64,000 nt of DNA from the NCBI RefSeq assembly GCF_018128905.1, contig NZ_CP063808.1, forward strand, positions 2,914,001 to 2,978,000, in the 5' to 3' direction. The stretch is from Streptomyces sp. A2-16 (GTDB lineage: Bacteria; Actinomycetota; Actinomycetes; Streptomycetales; Streptomycetaceae). Position numbers and translations under genes: made by a program. Under the pieces are notes generated by a model. The model did no database searches. It was not told the DNA's origin and was given only the letters and a program-made list of their open reading frames with translations. Positions 36,101-43,817 of this stretch are shown here, one piece after another (position 1 is the first letter of the stretch; every line of letters starts with the position of its first letter).

Positions 36101-36607
36101 AAACGGCCCGAGGGCGGCAAGGGCGGCAAGGGCGTCAAGGGGGAGGACTACCTCACGGAGGGCGCCTTCAGCCCGGACGGCCGTCGCCTCGCCGTCGCCG
36201 ACGTCCGCGGCCGCGTCACCCTGTGGGACGCGCACAGCTGGCGCAGGCTGGCCGTGCTGCGCGGCGGCGGCTCCAACCGGCACGAACCGGCGCTCGGCTT
36301 CTCCGCCGACGGCTCGCTGGTGGCCGCGAGCGACCCCGACGGCTCGGTGGACGTGTGGGAGACGGCCACGCCCGCTCTGCCGCCCGCGACCCTCCCGGCC
36401 GGGGACGTTCCGACGCTCGCCCTCGGATTCGCCCCGGACGGCACCGAGTTGCACATCGCCACTCCCCATCTCGCCGACAGGACGGCTGCGTTGTCCCCGG
36501 ACCTGTCCGCGCGGGCGGTGTGCGCCAGGGTGTCGAGAGGTCTGTCGGCGGCGGAGTGGCGGCGCTGGTTCCCCTCGGCCGACCACCGCCGCACCTGCGG
36601 CACTTGA
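33101..36607 (+). CDS. Large nSTAND NTPase: XRE-type HTH, P-loop, transmembrane helix, WD40-like propeller
   Basis: This is an 1168-residue protein. A HTH domain lies at about 12-75, an nSTAND entry motif SPYPGLARFE at 102-111, Walker A GASGSGKSS at 142-150 and Walker B LLVVDQFEEI at 201-210. A Gly/Asp/Arg repeat occupies about 481-515 and one transmembrane helix about 547-567. A C-terminal region of WD40-like blades (about 620-1150, repeats of the form SPDGRxLAxxxxxGxVxLWD) completes it. Such proteins are signal-transduction ATPases that oligomerise on sensing a ligand; some relatives are antiphage sensors, others are developmental regulators. The start is ATG at 33101; a nearby ATG at 33095 is too close to the GGGGGG ribosome binding site. 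Confidence 0.88.
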   Translation: MGRREKPLDPGAGVVQRFAYELRKLRDEAGAPTYRAMAARAGYSAPTLSAAAAGERLPTLAVLLAYVTACGGDPVEWEGRWREASAESAAARVGEEGEDEDSPYPGLARFETGDGEHFHGRDELIAELAALTGRKRVVAVVGASGSGKSSLLRAGLIPALRETPPHTSPGLAAIRLLTPGPHPLRTHRALFTPHNGPGDTLLVVDQFEEIFTLCADTGERAAFIEELLTATDPASRLRTVIAVRADFYGRCAEHGPLAEALLDSTLLVGPMPPSALREAVVRPAAARRLVVERALTARIVADVAGEPGGLPLMAHALREVWRRRTGKTLTLAAYEAVGGVHGAVAHTAEAVHDRCTPAEAAALRRLLLRMVHPGDGTEDTRRPVDRAELDADATTARVLELLVRNRLLTVDGGTVDLAHEALLGAWPRLRGWLDEDRERLRLHRALTEAVLIWDALGRDPGALYRGTRLTRARETFGGGVGEGGGGVRGDGGDRGEGGGGVRGDGGDRGDGGGTGELNRLERDFLAASVGAYEQGRRAATRAARRLRALTGALAVLLVLAVVAGAAAWRQSGISARQRDEAEARRAAALVDTVREGDPRTAMRLALAAWRTADLPETRQALRTAAAQSERDVFTEPEEGDALALNAPSWLSRDGRILTTVVRDKVVQWDVPGHRRLRSVKIKGVSEWVTDVSEDGRFVARMAPEGTGLLVDGLADGRTYRLPIGSWRDTDVAFAQDGRSLLVRRLVHGATDSRATLEMWDVTRQRMRLRYERGSDDGALPAQSPDGRYLAWCTDHGGRLRVLDTREPRPALTTVPAATGGALCRSDELAFTADSRGVAASTDAGIVTWDLRTGRERPRLPLTGSGYLRFADDYALTWTPGGIALWRPGLPDPADDSGREPLLTFPVASSAVGDLRLDLDAGVLRYREQGRTSSVHTLSLQGLTGTAWRDRAARDAAFDGRGRPVRAREAPVVGRESTVTVDPTGRTALTSQGTLVSVTTGKRPEGGKGGKGVKGEDYLTEGAFSPDGRRLAVADVRGRVTLWDAHSWRRLAVLRGGGSNRHEPALGFSADGSLVAASDPDGSVDVWETATPALPPATLPAGDVPTLALGFAPDGTELHIATPHLADRTAALSPDLSARAVCARVSRGLSAAEWRRWFPSADHRRTCGT
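34541..34624 (+). repeat. Two identical 42-bp tandem repeats inside the nSTAND gene
   Basis: Units 34541-34582 and 34583-34624 are identical and are followed by a partial third unit. Each encodes GEGGGGVRGDGGDR. Perfect identity means recent duplication or active slippage. Confidence 0.9.
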
Positions 36608-36676
36608 CTTCGAGAAAGCTCCAACTGATGTACTCCCTGCCGTCCACGAGATGACAGAGGAACACAGGGGGAAGCC

Positions 36677-37378
36677 ATGTCCGACTCACCGGTCGCGCTC
36701 ATCACCGGCGGCGGCAGCGGTATCGGCGCCGCGGTGGCGCGGCAACTGCTCGACGCGGGGCACCGGGTGGCCGTCACCGGGCGCGGCGAGCCGCGGCTGC
36801 GCGCCTTCGCCGAGGAACTCGGCGACCCGGAGGGCCTGTTGACGTTCGTCGGCAACGCCGCCGAGTACGGCGACATCAAGGCCGCGGTCGACGGCACGAT
36901 CAAGGAGTTCGGCAGGCTGGACACGGTCGTCGCCAACGCGGGCTTCGCCACCCACGACACGGTCGCCGGGGGAGACCCCGCCGGGTGGACCGAGATGGTG
37001 CTGACCAATGTGCTCGGCCCCGCCCTCCTCATCCGCGCCTCCATCGACGCGCTCAAGGAGACCCGCGGCCGGATCGTGCTGATCGGCAGCGTCGCCGGGT
37101 TCATCCACGGGCCCGGCAACATCTACGGGGCGACGAAGTGGGCGGTGACCGGGCTCGCCGAGAACGCCCGCCGTGAGGTGACCGAGTTCGGCGTCGGCGT
37201 CACCCTGGTCGCACCCGGCCGTGTGGAGACACCGTTCTGGGACAGCTACGGCAGCCTGCCGCCCGGCCACCTGCTCACCGCCGACCAGATCGCCGACTCG
37301 GTCGTGTGGGCCGTACGGCAGCCGGAGGGCGTCGACATCAACACGGTCGTGGTACGGCCGATCGGGCAGCCCGTCTGA
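36677..37378 (+). CDS. Short-chain dehydrogenase/reductase
   Basis: This is a 233-residue classical SDR. The cofactor motif is TGGGSGIGAAVA near residue 10, the NAG motif is VVANAGF, and the catalytic Ser-Tyr-Lys set is Ser in GSVAGF, then YGATKWA near residue 153. It oxidises or reduces an unknown alcohol/ketone with NAD(P)(H). The ATG at 36677 follows a GGGGGAAG ribosome binding site. It ends in a terminator shared with the convergent aldo/keto reductase gene. No further operon partner is seen. Confidence 0.92.
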   Translation: MSDSPVALITGGGSGIGAAVARQLLDAGHRVAVTGRGEPRLRAFAEELGDPEGLLTFVGNAAEYGDIKAAVDGTIKEFGRLDTVVANAGFATHDTVAGGDPAGWTEMVLTNVLGPALLIRASIDALKETRGRIVLIGSVAGFIHGPGNIYGATKWAVTGLAENARREVTEFGVGVTLVAPGRVETPFWDSYGSLPPGHLLTADQIADSVVWAVRQPEGVDINTVVVRPIGQPV

Positions 37379-37399
37379 CGGACGGCGCCGAACGCACGA

Positions 37400-37444
37400 C
37401 GGCCGGCGGTGCGTCCCCAGGCGTGGGGGACGCACCGCCGGCCG
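37400..37444. terminator. Bidirectional terminator between SDR and aldo/keto reductase
   Basis: Perfect hairpin with 19-bp arms (37400-37418 and 37426-37444) and a 7-nt loop, located between two convergent stop codons. Confidence 0.88.
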
Positions 37445-37457
37445 AACCGGTGTGCCG

Positions 37458-38291
37458 TCAGGCGGCGTTGAACGTCGACGGGTCCGGGCCGGTGCGCCGG
37501 TCCTCGTTGAGCGCGCTGATCGCCGCCAGGTCCTCGGTGTCCAGGCTGAAGTCGAAGACCTCGATGTTCTCCTTGATCCGGGACGGGGTCACGGACTTGG
37601 GGATCACGACATTGCCGAGCTGGAGGTGCCAGCGCAGCACGACCTGGGCCGGGGTGCGGCCGTGCTTCTGGGCGATGGCCACGATCGCCGGGACCTCAAG
37701 GAGGCCCTTGCCGGAGCCGAGCGGCGACCAGGCCTCGGTGGCGATGCCCTGCTCCGCGTGGTACTCGCGGGCCGCGTGCTGCTGGAGGTGCGGGTGCAGC
37801 TCGATCTGGTTGACGGCCGGGACGACGGACGTCTCGGCGATCAGCCGCTCCAGGTGGTCGGGTTCGAAGTTGGAGACACCGATGGCGCGGATCCGGCCGT
37901 CGGCGTGCAGCTTCTCGAACGCCTTGTAGGTGTCGACGTACAGGTCGCGGGCGGGCGTGGGCCAGTGGATCAGGTACAGGTCCACGTAGTCCAGGCCGAG
38001 CTTCTCCAGCGAGGTGTCGAAGGCGCGCAGGGTCGAGTCGTAGCCCTGGTCGCTGTTCCAGAGCTTGGTGGTGACGAAGATGTCCTCACGGGCCACTCCG
38101 GACGAGGCGACGGCCTTGCCGGTGCCCACTTCATTGCCGTAGATCGCCGCTGTGTCGATGCTGCGGTACCCGGCCTCGAGCGCCGTGGCGACCGCGCGCT
38201 CAGCCTCGTCGTCCGGCACCTGCCAGACGCCGAAACCCAGCTGGGGCATCTCGACGCCGTTGTTGAGGATGATCGGGGGGACCTTGCTCAC
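37458..38291 (-). CDS. Aldo/keto reductase (AKR5-like)
   Basis: This is a 277-residue protein. NADPH-dependent AKR features are the MPQLGFGVWQV start, catalytic Tyr in DTAAIYGNE, the Lys in VTTKLWN, the His in YLIHWP, and the C-terminal IPKSVTPSRI cofactor motif. AKR5 members reduce 2,5-diketo-D-gluconate and other carbonyls. The GTG at 38291 is chosen because AAGGA lies about 10 nt upstream; the frame extends to 38339 but that N-terminus is not conserved in the family. About 300 bp separate it from the divergent GH105 operon. Confidence 0.93.
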   Translation of the reverse strand: MSKVPPIILNNGVEMPQLGFGVWQVPDDEAERAVATALEAGYRSIDTAAIYGNEVGTGKAVASSGVAREDIFVTTKLWNSDQGYDSTLRAFDTSLEKLGLDYVDLYLIHWPTPARDLYVDTYKAFEKLHADGRIRAIGVSNFEPDHLERLIAETSVVPAVNQIELHPHLQQHAAREYHAEQGIATEAWSPLGSGKGLLEVPAIVAIAQKHGRTPAQVVLRWHLQLGNVVIPKSVTPSRIKENIEVFDFSLDTEDLAAISALNEDRRTGPDPSTFNAA

Positions 38292-38590
38292 GAGCTCTTG
38301 ATCCTTACGGTTGTCGTCAGGTGGTACTCCCATCGTCAACGATCACGAGCCGCGATGCATTCCTGACGGCGGAATCCGTCCGAACTGACCCGCCGGTCAG
38401 CAGGCGATGGCCGAAATTGGCCGGAAATGCATCCGACCTCTTCGGTACAGACCATTGACCACTCACGGTCCTGCCGCGACTCTGGATCGCGCCGAACGGG
38501 CGGAATCCTGAACTCAGTTCATGGATATGAACGTGCGTTGGCTTTCATCCGATGTTTCCCGTGTCTCCTGGCTCACGGAGAGGGAGGAAC
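38292..38590. promoter_or_regulatory. Divergent promoter region of the exported-enzyme operon
   Basis: This 299-bp intergenic stretch is AT-richer than its flanks. It holds two overlapping inverted repeats just upstream of the operon: GAACTCAGTTC (38510-38520) and TTCATGGATATGAA (38518-38531). They are 60-80 bp before the GH105 start, a good position for an operator. No CebR box is present, so another regulator probably controls the operon. Confidence 0.5.
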
Positions 38591-39769
38591 ATGAGACGCC
38601 GTCGTCTTCGCGCAGCTCTGACGACCCTTGCACTCGCCGCCGCGACCCTGGTCGCCCTGCCGGCCGCCGCACCCCCGCCCACCGGCCCCTTCGCCGATCC
38701 GCGTCCGGACCGGGACTGGTCCGTCGCCGTGGTCGACTCCACCATGGCCCGCTACACGCCGAGCACCATCGGCGGCTGGTCCTACCCGGTCGGCCTGTAC
38801 CTCTACGGCCAGTACCTCACCTACCGGCGCACGCACGACGCCCGCTACCTCGCGTACATCAAGAGCTATGTCGACCGATTCGTCGGCGAGGACGGTTCCA
38901 TCGGCCAGTCGTTCAACAGCCTGGACAGCATGCAGGCGGGCCGGCTGCTGGTGATCCTCCACCACGAGACGGGCGAGGCCCGCTACCGCACGGCCGCGCG
39001 CAAGATCCTCGACCGTCTCGCCACGTATCCGCGCACGGAGGACGGCGGCTTCTGGCACGCCGACACCGCGAGCCGCGCCCACCAGCTCTGGGCGGACGGC
39101 GTCTACATGGTGAACCCGTTCCTCGTCGAGTACGGCGAGGAGTTCGGCGGGAGCGGGGGCACGGACGCCGAGGCGGTGCGGCAGCTCGCCGTGTACGGAG
39201 GCCATCTCCAGGTCGCCAACGGGCTGCTGAGGCACGCCTACGACGAGTCGAGGAGCGTGAGCTGGGCCGATCCGGAGACCGGGCTCGCCCCCGAGCACTG
39301 GTGCCGGGCGGTCGGCTGGTACTCCATGGCGCTCGTCGACGTCCTCGACGCCGTCCCGGCGGACCAGCCCCGTCGGCCCCGGCTCCTCGCGATCCTGCGG
39401 AAGCTGGCGGCCGGCCTGGAGAAGTACCAGGACCCGGCGACCGGCCGCTGGTTCCAGGTGATCGACAAGGGCGGACGGAGCGACAACTGGACCGAGACGT
39501 CCTGCTCCAGCATGTTCACCTACGCCCTCTCGCGCGGCGCCCAGCAGGGATACCTGGACCAGCATTTCCGGGCCGTCGCACACCGCGGCTACCAGGGCGT
39601 GCTCGCCAGGCTCTCGGTCGGCTCCGACGGACGCACCGACCTCGCCGACATCTCCATCGGCACCAACGTCGGCGACTACGCGTACTACGTCGCCCGGACC
39701 CGGGCCACCAACGACTTCCACGGCCTGGGCGCGTTCCTGATCATGAACGAACAACTGCGAGGTGATTAG
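38591..39769 (+). CDS. Secreted GH105 unsaturated rhamnogalacturonyl hydrolase
   Basis: This is a 392-residue protein with an Arg-rich signal peptide (ending near residue 28). The GH105 (alpha,alpha)6-barrel is recognisable by HADTASRAHQLWADGVYMVN and HWCRAVGWYSMALVDVL. The enzyme removes the unsaturated galacturonate left by pectin lyases. Most characterised GH105 enzymes are cytoplasmic; an exported version suggests that final steps happen outside the cell. The ATG at 38591 has GGGAGGAAC. It is the first gene of a five-gene operon, and the next starts 4 nt after its stop. Confidence 0.92.
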   Translation: MRRRRLRAALTTLALAAATLVALPAAAPPPTGPFADPRPDRDWSVAVVDSTMARYTPSTIGGWSYPVGLYLYGQYLTYRRTHDARYLAYIKSYVDRFVGEDGSIGQSFNSLDSMQAGRLLVILHHETGEARYRTAARKILDRLATYPRTEDGGFWHADTASRAHQLWADGVYMVNPFLVEYGEEFGGSGGTDAEAVRQLAVYGGHLQVANGLLRHAYDESRSVSWADPETGLAPEHWCRAVGWYSMALVDVLDAVPADQPRRPRLLAILRKLAAGLEKYQDPATGRWFQVIDKGGRSDNWTETSCSSMFTYALSRGAQQGYLDQHFRAVAHRGYQGVLARLSVGSDGRTDLADISIGTNVGDYAYYVARTRATNDFHGLGAFLIMNEQLRGD

Positions 39770-39773
39770 TGTC

Positions 39774-40565
39774 ATGAGCACATCACGACGGGCGCTGCTG
39801 GGTGCCGCGCTGGGCGGGGCCACGGCGGCCGCGGTCGGTCTGCCGCAGGCGACCACCGCCCACGCCGCCTCCTGGCAGCAGAAGTGGGCCCCCTCCGCGA
39901 GCGGCGACGGCCTCGGCGCCTTCGAGACGATCGAGGACGACCGCGCCGACTCGCACTCCGCCGGACAGCCGCACATCTACGCCACCGGCAACAACTGGCG
40001 CTTCGACATGCACACCGTCGACCGTGACACCTCCACCGACCGCCAGCGCCAGGAGGTCACCGGGCTGCGCAACGGCAGCGGCGGCAACTACCTGAAGTGG
40101 ACGAAGGGCCAGACCTGGCGGCTCACCTACTCGATGTACATCCCGAGCTCCCTGAAGGCGACCACGACCTTCACCCACATCATGCAGATGAAGCAGCCCG
40201 GCAGCGGCACCTCGCCGATCGTCGTGCAGTCCCTGCGCCGGGTGAACGGCCGGCAGACCATCGAGCTGAAGCTCGCCATCGACGACATCCTCGTCGGCCG
40301 CACCGACCTGGAACCGCTGCACGACAAGTGGACCGACGTCGACTTCCAGATCAAGGTCGGGGACGGCTCGTCGGGTTCGGTCCGCTGGATCCTGAAGTCC
40401 GGCGGCTCGACCGTCGTCGACGCGTCCAAGACCGGTGTCGACACCTTCCTGGCCGACCGCGTCCGCCCCAAATGGGGCATCTACCGCTCCCTCGGCGACA
40501 CCTCCGGCTCCCTCCAGAACACCTACCTGCTGCTCACCAACCTGCGCGGCTACCAACTCGTCTGA
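39774..40565 (+). CDS. Tat-exported jelly-roll polysaccharide-lyase-like protein
   Basis: This is a 263-residue protein. The N-terminus STSRRALLGAALGG is a twin-arginine signal, with cleavage near AHA. The mature part has a heparin-lyase-I-like jelly-roll pattern (NWRFDMHTVDRDTSTDRQRQ, then WTKGQTWRLTYSMYIPSSLK and HIMQMK). This fits the PL20/PL13-like beta-sandwich fold of proteins annotated as heparin-lyase-type or glucuronan lyase. Catalytic residues cannot be assigned with certainty and the substrate is unknown. The gene lies 4 nt behind GH105 and 12 nt ahead of the fusion gene, so it is part of one operon. Confidence 0.78.
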   Translation: MSTSRRALLGAALGGATAAAVGLPQATTAHAASWQQKWAPSASGDGLGAFETIEDDRADSHSAGQPHIYATGNNWRFDMHTVDRDTSTDRQRQEVTGLRNGSGGNYLKWTKGQTWRLTYSMYIPSSLKATTTFTHIMQMKQPGSGTSPIVVQSLRRVNGRQTIELKLAIDDILVGRTDLEPLHDKWTDVDFQIKVGDGSSGSVRWILKSGGSTVVDASKTGVDTFLADRVRPKWGIYRSLGDTSGSLQNTYLLLTNLRGYQLV

Positions 40566-40577
40566 GGAGCCGTCATC

Positions 40578-43500
40578 TTGAAACCCCCCACCGACCCACG
40601 CTTCCGCTCCCGGGCAGCGGCGATCGTCCTCCTCGTCCTCGCCGTCGTCCTCGGGCTCGGTCACCCGGCGGCCCCGGCCCCGCAGGACCCGCCCCGGGCC
40701 GCCGCCGTCTTCGACGTACGCGACTACGGAGCCAAGGGAGACGGCTCCGCCAACGACACACCCGCCGTCAACAAGGCGATCAACGCGGCGAGTTCGGCGG
40801 CGGACGGCGGAGTCGTCCGCTTCCCGCCCGGTGACTACAGGTCGAAGAACACCATCCACATGAAGAGCCATGTGACGCTCCAGCTCGACAAGGGCGCCAC
40901 CCTCCAGGGCTCCGGCGCCGACACCTACGACAAGGCCGAGTCCAATCCGTACGACGCCTACCAGGACTACGGGCACAGCCACTTCCACAACGCGATGATC
41001 CACGGCGACCGGCTGACCGACATCGGCTTCGTCGGCCAGGGCGTCATCGACGGCATGGGCAACCTGATCACCGGCAACCCGAAGTCCGGCGAGGCCGACA
41101 AGATCATCTCCCTCACCCGGTGCGACGGACTCACGATCGGCGACGGCCTCACCCTCCGCCGCGGCGGCCACTTCGCGGCGCTCGTCAACGGCTGCAAGAA
41201 CGTGATCTCGGACCACCTGACCATCGACACCGCGAGCGACCGCGACGGCTGGAACATCATCTCCACGACGGACGTCACGGTGACGAACGCGAACATCAGG
41301 GCCAACGACGACGCCCTGGTCTTCAAGAGCGACTACGCCCTCGGCGCCAAGCTCTCCAACGGCCACGTCCGCGTCAACGACAGCTTTCTGTCCGCCCGTT
41401 GCTGCAACGCCCTCATGTTCGGCTCGGAGACCTGCGGCGACTTCTCGGACTACCGGTTCGAGAACATCCGCATCGACGGCGCCGACAAGTCCGGGCTCGG
41501 CATGGTGTCGATGGACGGCGCGAAGATCTCGGACGTCCACTACCGCGACATCACGATGACGAACGTCCACTCGCCGATCATGCAGAAGATCGGCACCCGA
41601 AAGCGGTGCGGCAACAGTCCCGGTGTCGGATCGATCAGCGACATCACGTACGACGACATCACGGCCACCGGCAGCAGTCCGTCCTTCAGCCCGACCCTGT
41701 GGGGCGAGAGCGGCCACCGCATCAAGGGCGTGACCTTCGACAACGTCGACATCACGGTCCCGGGCGGCAACGGCACCATGTCCACCGGTGTGCCGGCCAA
41801 CGACCCGAAGGACTACAACCCCAAGGCCATCGGCACCCGGCCGGCCTACGGCTGGTACCTCCACAACGCCGACGACATCCGCTTCACCGACAGTTCGGTG
41901 ACGTTCGCCGCGGACGACGGCCGCCCGGCGTTCATCGCCGACGCGGCCGACGGCATCCGGCTCACCCGTTTCACCGCGCGCAAAGGCGGCGGCTCCCCGT
42001 TCGACGTGGGCTTCCAGAACGTCACGGGCGGCTGTCTCACGGACAGCCACAACACGTCCGGCGGCGCCCTGCGCATCTCGGGAGGCCAGGACTGCGGTAC
42101 GGCGGTCGAACCGCTGGATCTGGAGAACCCCCGCCAGGATTTCCTCCGCGCCTCGGTGGGAGGGCTGTTCCTGCACTGGGGCCTGCGCACCGCGCCCGCC
42201 CACACCAGCTGCACCGCCTGGGAGAGCGACGTCACGAACGGCGGCTGGAACGCCGACTACTGGGTGAAGGAGGCCCAGAAGCTGCACACCCAGTACCTGG
42301 TCCTCGCCACCTTCCACAGCCGCCTCGGCTACGCCCGCCCCTGGCCGTCCGCGATCCCCGGATCCTGCTCCACCCGGCGGGACTTCCTCGGCGAGCTGAT
42401 CACGGCCGCCAAGGCCAAGGGGATGAAGGTCGTCCTCTACATGACCAACGACCCCCAGTGGCACGACGAGGGCGGCCACGAGTGGCTCGACTCGGCCGCC
42501 TACTCCGCCTACAAGGGCAAGAACGTCGACCTGACCACCAACGACGGCTTCGGGCAGTTCAGTTACGACAACTTCTTCGAGGTCATGGACCGCTATCCCG
42601 AGCTCGGCGGCTTCTGGATCGACAACGACAACGCCTACTGGGAGAGCCACGACCTCTACCGGCAGATCTACGAGAAGCGTCCGAACTACACGCTCAGCAA
42701 CAACAACGAGGACACGCCGATCATGGACATGATCAGCAATGAGCAGAAGACGGGGATGACACCGGCGTACGACTACCCGCAGGCCGTCTACACCTCCCAA
42801 CCCCGGCTCACCGAGGCGGACTTCAAGCTGCCGTCGAGCGGTGCCTGGTGGTACGACGGCTCGAACCCGTCCGTCGACCGCGCGCTCACCCTCGGCCGCC
42901 TGATCACCAACGCGGGCTCGTCGGTGAAGGCGCTCATGGCGGAGACCGCCCAGGTCAACGGCAAGTTCCCGGCCAACCAGACCGCCTTCAACACCTTCGC
43001 CGACTCCTACCTGGACCCGATCTGGGAATCCCTGCACGGCACCGAGGGCGGTGGCTACATGTACGGCGGCCTCAAACCCGGCGCCTGGAACGACGGCGCG
43101 TACGGCGCCACGACCATCGCCAAGGGCGACCCGGACCGGCAGTACATCCATGTCCTCACCCCGCCCAGCACGTCCACCCTGCGCATCCGCGACAACGGCT
43201 ACCGCGTCGCGTCGGTCACCAACCTCCGTACGGGCGCAGCGGTTTCGTGGTCGCAGTCGGGCGGCGTACTCACCCTCACCGGCCTCGGCGCCTGGGACCC
43301 GTACGACACGGTGTTCAAGGTCACCACGGCCGGCCGCCAGGGCATCCTCACCGGCGTCAAGGTGAGCGCGAGCGCCTCGGCGAGCGGACATGCCGGCTCG
43401 GCCGCCGGTGACGGTGACCACCGCACCTACTGGGACAGCGACAAGACCCTCCCGGTCAACCTCACCTTCGACCTCGGCAGCTCGAAGAAGGTCCAGTACC

Positions 43501-43817
43501 TCGGGCTCAACCAGCGGGAGGACTCCGTGGCCTACGCCCGCTCGGACACCGAGCAGTCCGCGCGGATCAAGGACTACAAGGTGTATCTGAGCGCCGACGG
43601 CTCCACCTGGGGCAGCCCGGTGAAGACCGGCCAACTGCCGAGCCGCCGCGGCATCCAGGGCATCGACCTCACCGCGGCCAACGCCCGCTACGTCCGCCTC
43701 GAAGTCGACTCCACCTGGGCCGCCGCCACCGACACGAGCCGCTACAAGCGGCTGCGGATCGACGAGGCATGGATCGGCACGTCGTACGCCACACCCGCGA
43801 ACGGGGGACAGTCATGA
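40578..43817 (+). CDS. Three-module exported protein: GH28-like helix, GH29-like fucosidase, F5/8C (CBM32)
   Basis: This is a 1079-residue protein. A signal peptide or N-terminal anchor (about 12-45) is followed by a right-handed beta-helix (about 45-510) starting VFDVRDYGAKGDGSANDTPA, with the Asp pair in RANDDALVFKS as in GH28 polygalacturonases; the GHG motif is not clear. A GH29-like barrel comes next (about 522-915), opening with GGLFLHWGLRT and carrying a candidate nucleophile Asp in FWIDND. A discoidin module closes the chain (about 921-1071). The TTG at 40578 has GAGGAGC. The gene's stop overlaps the next start (ATGA). No frameshift or stop interrupts the junctions. Confidence 0.88.
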   Translation: MKPPTDPRFRSRAAAIVLLVLAVVLGLGHPAAPAPQDPPRAAAVFDVRDYGAKGDGSANDTPAVNKAINAASSAADGGVVRFPPGDYRSKNTIHMKSHVTLQLDKGATLQGSGADTYDKAESNPYDAYQDYGHSHFHNAMIHGDRLTDIGFVGQGVIDGMGNLITGNPKSGEADKIISLTRCDGLTIGDGLTLRRGGHFAALVNGCKNVISDHLTIDTASDRDGWNIISTTDVTVTNANIRANDDALVFKSDYALGAKLSNGHVRVNDSFLSARCCNALMFGSETCGDFSDYRFENIRIDGADKSGLGMVSMDGAKISDVHYRDITMTNVHSPIMQKIGTRKRCGNSPGVGSISDITYDDITATGSSPSFSPTLWGESGHRIKGVTFDNVDITVPGGNGTMSTGVPANDPKDYNPKAIGTRPAYGWYLHNADDIRFTDSSVTFAADDGRPAFIADAADGIRLTRFTARKGGGSPFDVGFQNVTGGCLTDSHNTSGGALRISGGQDCGTAVEPLDLENPRQDFLRASVGGLFLHWGLRTAPAHTSCTAWESDVTNGGWNADYWVKEAQKLHTQYLVLATFHSRLGYARPWPSAIPGSCSTRRDFLGELITAAKAKGMKVVLYMTNDPQWHDEGGHEWLDSAAYSAYKGKNVDLTTNDGFGQFSYDNFFEVMDRYPELGGFWIDNDNAYWESHDLYRQIYEKRPNYTLSNNNEDTPIMDMISNEQKTGMTPAYDYPQAVYTSQPRLTEADFKLPSSGAWWYDGSNPSVDRALTLGRLITNAGSSVKALMAETAQVNGKFPANQTAFNTFADSYLDPIWESLHGTEGGGYMYGGLKPGAWNDGAYGATTIAKGDPDRQYIHVLTPPSTSTLRIRDNGYRVASVTNLRTGAAVSWSQSGGVLTLTGLGAWDPYDTVFKVTTAGRQGILTGVKVSASASASGHAGSAAGDGDHRTYWDSDKTLPVNLTFDLGSSKKVQYLGLNQREDSVAYARSDTEQSARIKDYKVYLSADGSTWGSPVKTGQLPSRRGIQGIDLTAANARYVRLEVDSTWAAATDTSRYKRLRIDEAWIGTSYATPANGGQS

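Noticed and set aside
38292..38339. N-terminal extension of the aldo/keto reductase to 38339
   Set aside because: The family start is close to MPQLGFG; the extra residues are charged, unconserved in type, and AAGGA favours the GTG at 38291.
39783..43634. Very long open reading frame on the minus strand opposite the lyase-like and GH28/GH29 genes
   Set aside because: High GC content keeps antisense frames open. The plus-strand frame has signal peptide, domain motifs and operon spacing; the minus-strand translation is Val/Gly/Arg-rich with no recognisable domain.
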